Shown: positions 60,077 to 64,000 of the stretch, in pieces
Numbering within the stretch: position 1 is the stretch's first letter
How the letters are laid out: each line of letters opens with the position of its first letter
Assembly: GCF_014145325.1 (NCBI RefSeq)
Contig: NZ_JACHTF010000002.1
Coordinates: forward strand, 124,001-188,000
DNA from: Marilutibacter spongiae
GTDB lineage: Bacteria; Pseudomonadota; Gammaproteobacteria; Xanthomonadales; Xanthomonadaceae
Reading direction: 5' to 3'
Length of the DNA stretch: 64,000 bases
Made by a program: the position numbers and the translations under genes
The notes under the pieces: model-generated
Told to the model about the DNA's origin: nothing
Seen by the model: the letters and a program-made list of their open reading frames with translations, nothing else
The model's database searches: none

Positions 60077-62452
60077 TCACCGCGCCTCCGAAGCCGCGCG
60101 CCCGCGGGACTCCGCATCCCACCCCCGCGGCTGTGCCACGCGTCTCGATTCCACCGTGGCGCCGCCCGGTGCCAGGCGCACCGCGAGGCTGCCGGCCCGG
60201 GCCGTGTCGTGGACCTCGGCGCCCGCCGCCCGCCAACGCGACACCACCGCCGGCCTGGGATGCCCGAAGCGGTTGCCGTGGCCGCTGGATACCAGCGCGT
60301 GGCGGGCGCCCGTGGCGGCGATGAACGACGCGCTCGACGACGAACCGCTGCCATGGTGCGGCACCAGCACCACGTCGGCGCGGAGGTCCGTGCGGCGCAG
60401 GTTCAGCAGGCGCGTCTCGACCACCTCGCTGATGTCCCCGGTGAACAGCGCCGTGGCGCCTGCCGCCTCGATGCGCAGGACGCAACTGGATTCGTTGCGC
60501 AGGTAGGGAAAGTACGGCGTCGGGTGCAGGACCTCGAAGCGGACCCCGTCCCACTGCCAGCGGTCTCCCGAGACGCACGGCCGTTGCGCGCCGACGCCCG
60601 CGCCGTCCGGCGCGACCAGCGCGGCGCCCGGGAAGGCCTCGACGACCGCCTCCAGGCCCCCGGCGTGGTCGCGGTCGGCATGGCTGAGCATGATCCGGTC
60701 GAGCCGCCCCACCCCCAGCGCCCGCAGCGCCGGGACCACCACGCGCGCGCCCGCGTCGTACTCCCCGTCCCGGCTGGCCGGCCCGGCGTCGTAGAGCATC
60801 TGGTGGCGCGCGGTCCGCACCAGCACCGCCAGGCCCTGGCCGACGTCGAGCACCTGCAGCTCCGCCTCGCCGTAGCCGGGCAGCTGCCGTGCCGGCCACA
60901 GCAGCGGCAGCCACAGCAGCAGCGCAAGCGCCCGGCCCGGCACGGCGCGCGGCAGCAGCAACCAGAAGGCCCCCAACAGGGCCAGCAGGAGCGCCCAGGC
61001 ATCGGATTCGGGAATCCAGCGAACGGCGAGCGGGCTATGTCCCAGGCGTTCGAACAACGGCCAGGCGAGGTCGAAGCAGAGCGCCGACAGCCGCCACAGG
61101 CCGGTCCCTGCGCCCGCGAACAGGCTGTCGAGCGCAGTGCCGGCCAGCGCCAGCGGCACCACGACCAGGCTCCACCAGGGCACGGCCACCAGGTTGGCGA
61201 CCGGACCGGCCAGCGAGGCCTGGCCGAACAGGGCCACGCTGAGCGGGAGCAGGCCCAGGGTGGCGACCGCCTGCGCCGACAGGAAGGCGCGCAGCGGGCG
61301 TCGCTCGGGGTCCGGCAGGCACCACAGCAGCCAGGCCACTCCCATGAAACTGAGCCAGAAGCCGGCCGACAGGACCGACAGCGGATCGAGCAGCAGCATC
61401 ACCAGCGCGGCCACCGCGAGGGCGCCCGGCATGTCGACCCGGCGCCGCCCCAGCCGCATCGTGGCCACCGCCGCGATCATCAGTACGGTGCGTACCGTCG
61501 GCAGGGCGAACCCGGCGACGGCGGCGTACAGGCCGGCCCCGATCACGCCCGCCAGGGCGGCGGCCAGGGGCCTGGGCAGGCGCCGGCTGAGCCCCGGGAA
61601 GCACCACCACAGGGCCTGCGCGAGCAGGGCGGCGAAGCCCGCCACGAGGCCGACATGAAAACCGGAGATGGCGACCAGGTGGGTCAGGCCGACCGCGCGC
61701 AACAGCGCCCAGTCGCTGTCGTCCAGGCCCCGCGTGTCGCCCAGGGCAAGCGCGCGCACGAACCGCGAGGATGGCGCCTCCACGCCCTCCCCGATCCGCG
61801 CGGACATGCTCTCGCGCCAGGCATCGATGCCGCTCGCCGGCGACAGCATGAGCGCGCCAGCCGGTGCCACGACATGCCCCTGCGCGGCCAGGCGCGCGGC
61901 CAGTGCCGAACGTTCGCCATCGAAGCCGCCGGGGTTGCGCAGGCCGCGGGGCGCCCGCAGGCGCAGGTCCAGCCGCCAGCGCTGTCCGGCGCGGTAGCGC
62001 ATCCGCGCATCGAGCGCGGGATCGCGCAGGCTCGCGCGCACCAGACGCCCACGCAGGACCGCCGGCGCCGGCGGCGCATCGTCGACGCGGAACTCGAAGC
62101 GGGTCCGCCCGGCCTCGTGGATCGGCAGCCCGGCGATGCGTCCGGTCACGCTTGCCGTCGTCTTCTCGAGCCGCGGCGGCAACTGCAGTGACAAGGCATG
62201 CTGGGCGTGAAGTGCGGCCAGGCCCAGGCCCAGCAACACGCCCGCGGGGAGCCGCAGGCGGGGCGTCGCCAGCAGTAGGCCCGCACCAGCCAGCAAAGCC
62301 GGCAGGCCCACCCACAGGGGCGGGAAACGCGGCAGCCAGAGCGCGGCCAGGCACCCCGCGAGCACGCAGGTGGCGACGGCCGGGCCGACCAGGGGCGGCC
62401 CCGCATGGGATGGGGTGGGCGCATCGGGCGGCGTCCGTGCCGCTGGGATCAT
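60077..62452 (-). CDS. comEC: DNA internalization-related competence protein ComEC/Rec2
   Basis: A 791-residue inner-membrane channel for transforming DNA. The N-terminal DUF4131/OB region is at ~20-210, with its 'NPGGFD' motif near residue 178. The multi-helix Competence domain is at ~220-500 ('LTHLVAISGFHVGLVAGFAALLAQ', 'FALPTVRTVLMIAAVATMRLGRR'). A C-terminal metallo-beta-lactamase-like nuclease domain is at ~555-770 with 'IMLSHADRDHAGGLEAV' and 'VVLVPHHGSGSS'. The ATG at 62452 is 2 bp after the lolD stop. It suggests natural transformability. Confidence 0.92.
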   Translation of the reverse strand: MIPAARTPPDAPTPSHAGPPLVGPAVATCVLAGCLAALWLPRFPPLWVGLPALLAGAGLLLATPRLRLPAGVLLGLGLAALHAQHALSLQLPPRLEKTTASVTGRIAGLPIHEAGRTRFEFRVDDAPPAPAVLRGRLVRASLRDPALDARMRYRAGQRWRLDLRLRAPRGLRNPGGFDGERSALAARLAAQGHVVAPAGALMLSPASGIDAWRESMSARIGEGVEAPSSRFVRALALGDTRGLDDSDWALLRAVGLTHLVAISGFHVGLVAGFAALLAQALWWCFPGLSRRLPRPLAAALAGVIGAGLYAAVAGFALPTVRTVLMIAAVATMRLGRRRVDMPGALAVAALVMLLLDPLSVLSAGFWLSFMGVAWLLWCLPDPERRPLRAFLSAQAVATLGLLPLSVALFGQASLAGPVANLVAVPWWSLVVVPLALAGTALDSLFAGAGTGLWRLSALCFDLAWPLFERLGHSPLAVRWIPESDAWALLLALLGAFWLLLPRAVPGRALALLLWLPLLWPARQLPGYGEAELQVLDVGQGLAVLVRTARHQMLYDAGPASRDGEYDAGARVVVPALRALGVGRLDRIMLSHADRDHAGGLEAVVEAFPGAALVAPDGAGVGAQRPCVSGDRWQWDGVRFEVLHPTPYFPYLRNESSCVLRIEAAGATALFTGDISEVVETRLLNLRRTDLRADVVLVPHHGSGSSSSASFIAATGARHALVSSGHGNRFGHPRPAVVSRWRAAGAEVHDTARAGSLAVRLAPGGATVESRRVAQPRGWDAESRGRAASEAR

Positions 62453-62454
62453 CC

Positions 62455-63180
62455 TCAGACCTCGTCGGGTGAAAGCTCCCTGAGCTTGCCTTCGTGCAGT
62501 TCCAGCACGCGGTCCAGGCGCCGTGCGAGGCGCCGGTCGTGGGTCACCATCACCAGGCTCGTGCCCTGCTCGCGATTGAGCGTCAGCATCAGCTCGAACA
62601 CCGTGGAGGCGGTCTTTTCGTCCAGGTTGCCGGTCGGTTCGTCGCCGAGCACGCAACCCGGGTTGTTGACCAGCGCCCGCGCCACCGCGGCGCGCTGGCG
62701 TTCACCGCCCGACAGCTCACCGGGCTTGTGGCCCAGGCGGTGGCCCAGGCCCACCGCTTCCAGCAACGCGGTCGCCCGACGGTCGGCTTCGGCGACCTCC
62801 GCGCCACCCAGCAGGACGGGCATCATCACGTTCTCGCGCGCGGTGAACTCCGGCAGCAGGTGGTGGAACTGGTAGACGAAGCCCAGCGCCCGGTTCCTCA
62901 GGCGGCCGCGCTCGGCATCCGACAGGCCGTTCATGCGGTGGCCGGCGACCAGCACCTCGCCCGCCGTGGGCACGTCCAGGCCGCCGAGCAGGTGCAGCAA
63001 GGTGCTCTTGCCCGCGCCCGAAGCGCCCAGGATCGCCACCGTCTCGCGCTGGCGCACGGTCAGGTCGAGGCCGTCGAACACCGGCGTGTGCAGGCCGCCC
63101 TCGGCATAGGTCTTGCCCAGGGCCCGGCACTCGATGACCGGTGTCTCGTCCGCGGCGTGGGTGGGCCGGATGTCATTCAT
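62455..63180 (-). CDS. lolD: Lipoprotein-releasing ABC transporter ATP-binding protein
   Basis: A 241-residue ATPase that powers release of outer-membrane lipoproteins from the inner membrane. Walker A is 'GASGAGKST', signature LSGGERQR, and Walker B '[12 protein letters not shown]'. Its ATG (63180) overlaps the end of the permease gene. It works with LolC/LolE, encoded just upstream. Confidence 0.95.
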   Translation of the reverse strand: MNDIRPTHAADETPVIECRALGKTYAEGGLHTPVFDGLDLTVRQRETVAILGASGAGKSTLLHLLGGLDVPTAGEVLVAGHRMNGLSDAERGRLRNRALGFVYQFHHLLPEFTARENVMMPVLLGGAEVAEADRRATALLEAVGLGHRLGHKPGELSGGERQRAAVARALVNNPGCVLGDEPTGNLDEKTASTVFELMLTLNREQGTSLVMVTHDRRLARRLDRVLELHEGKLRELSPDEV

Positions 63181-64000
63181 AGCGCAGGGCCTCCGCGGGC
63201 GCCGTGCGCGACGCGCGCCAGGCCGGGTACAGGGTGGCGATGAAGGCCATCGCCAGCGCGGTGCAGGCGATCATCACGATGTCGTGCACCTGCAGGTCGG
63301 TGGGCAGGCCGGTGATGTAGTACACGTCGGCGGACGGCAGCAGGCTCACCCCGAAGACCTCCTCGATGAATCGCAGGATGTGCTCCAGGCTCAGCGTCAG
63401 CGCGATGCCGCCGACGACCCCGATGACCGTGCCGACCACGCCGATCACCGAACCCTGCACCATGAACACCCGCATCACGCCGCCCGGCGACAGGCCCAGG
63501 GTGCGCAGGATGGCGATGTCGGCCTGCTTGTCTGTCACCAGCATCACCTGCGAGGACACCAGGTTGAAGGCGCCCATCGCGATGATCAGCGACAACAGGA
63601 TGCCGATCAGCGTCTTCTCCATCTTCAGGGCATGGAACATGTTGGCGTTCTCGCTCGCCCAGTCGCTGACCCGGTATGGCCCGCCAAGGCCGAGCGCGAG
63701 GTCGCGGGCGACGTCCCAGGACTGGTCCATGTCGTTCAGGCGCAGGCGCACGCCGGTGACGCCATCGCCCATCCGCAGCACCCGCTGCAGGTCGGACATG
63801 TTCACCACCGCCAGGCCCTTGTCGAACTCCTGGTATCCGGCCTCGAACAGGCCGCTGACGGTGAAGCGCTTCTGCTGGGCCACCGCGCCCATCGGCGTGC
63901 TGCGGAAATTCGAAGTGGTCACGATGACGCTGTCGCCCACCCCCACGCCCAGCCAGAGCGCGAGCTCCTTGCCCAGCACGATGTTGAACTTGCCCGGCGC
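63173..64000 (-). CDS. lolC: Lipoprotein-releasing ABC transporter permease (partial)
   Basis: The last ~275 residues of a LolC/LolE permease; the frame stays open to the window edge. The periplasmic domain is followed by transmembrane helices '[25 protein letters not shown]', '[22 protein letters not shown]' and '[21 protein letters not shown]'. '[28 protein letters not shown]' is the family signature between them. Whether it is LolC, LolE or the fused LolF form cannot be told from this part. Confidence 0.92.
   Translation of the reverse strand, partial: APGKFNIVLGKELALWLGVGVGDSVIVTTSNFRSTPMGAVAQQKRFTVSGLFEAGYQEFDKGLAVVNMSDLQRVLRMGDGVTGVRLRLNDMDQSWDVARDLALGLGGPYRVSDWASENANMFHALKMEKTLIGILLSLIIAMGAFNLVSSQVMLVTDKQADIAILRTLGLSPGGVMRVFMVQGSVIGVVGTVIGVVGGIALTLSLEHILRFIEEVFGVSLLPSADVYYITGLPTDLQVHDIVMIACTALAMAFIATLYPAWRASRTAPAEALRYE

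Overview
The window is 64 kb of a high-GC (roughly 70 %) gammaproteobacterial chromosome. Gene content and order point to the Xanthomonadaceae/Lysobacteraceae (Lysobacter, Luteimonas or a close relative). The supporting signs are the two-gene metH, the 180-kDa-class NAD-glutamate dehydrogenase, a prephenate dehydrogenase with an ACT domain beside metH, the comEC-exbB-exbD-msbA-lpxK-kdsB block, and uvrC-pgsA next to a Gly-Cys-Leu tRNA cluster. It is mostly core chromosome. I see no insertion sequence, prophage, integrase or CRISPR array. The species assignment is inference; the family-level signal is good.

Layout. 1-3.1 kb: end of an unidentified gene, a 20-bp palindromic operator candidate, a secreted alpha/beta hydrolase, a DUF4785 protein and a DUF2939 protein. 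3.1-11.4 kb (minus strand): cN-I type 5'-nucleotidase, NAD kinase, giant glutamate dehydrogenase, acyl-CoA dehydrogenase. 11.5-17.5 kb (plus): an ArsR-methyltransferase fusion regulator with an operator-like palindrome, the two halves of cobalamin-dependent methionine synthase, and tyrA, all tightly packed. 17.5-21.6 kb (minus): DUF2058, slyX, UDP-glucose dehydrogenase and two exported FKBP prolyl isomerases, the second with a duplicated N-terminal domain. 21.9-25.3 kb (plus): a YtrA-type GntR operon (small exported protein, regulator, ABC ATPase, permease, lipoprotein). 25.4-27.1 kb: divergent LysR regulator and azoreductase.

27.2-35.2 kb is the most distinctive region. It has an ECF sigma factor and a TPR-bearing Ser/Thr kinase, then a divergent CARDB-like secreted protein, then a three-gene plus-strand cluster: an M23 metallopeptidase, a secreted 12-cysteine protein, and a class-C beta-lactamase-fold serine hydrolase. 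The first and third members carry five copies each of the same ~50-residue repeat. That repeat, joined to a beta-lactamase-like domain, is the architecture of polyglycine hydrolases, while M23 enzymes often cut glycine-containing peptide bridges. This looks like a co-secreted attack or wall-degradation system.

35.3-43 kb: serS divergent from two TonB-like genes, then an overlapping serC-pheA-hisC-aroA operon for serine and aromatic amino acids. aroA contains a strikingly AT-rich codon patch. 43.1-48.2 kb: msrPQ (periplasmic methionine sulfoxide repair) behind an ECF-like promoter candidate, an FHA protein, two PHA-granule-associated proteins, a membrane Mrr-like protein and an acyl-CoA-binding protein. 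48.3-52.3 kb: tRNA-Val, an ArsC-family protein, an orphan FMN glutamate-synthase domain, a lytic transglycosylase, and the Leu-Cys-Gly tRNAs with intrinsic terminators between them. 52.3-64 kb (all minus strand): pgsA, uvrC, a low-molecular-weight phosphatase, kdsB, lpxK, msbA, exbD, exbB, comEC, lolD and a partial lolC/E, largely an envelope-biogenesis block with overlapping or abutting genes.
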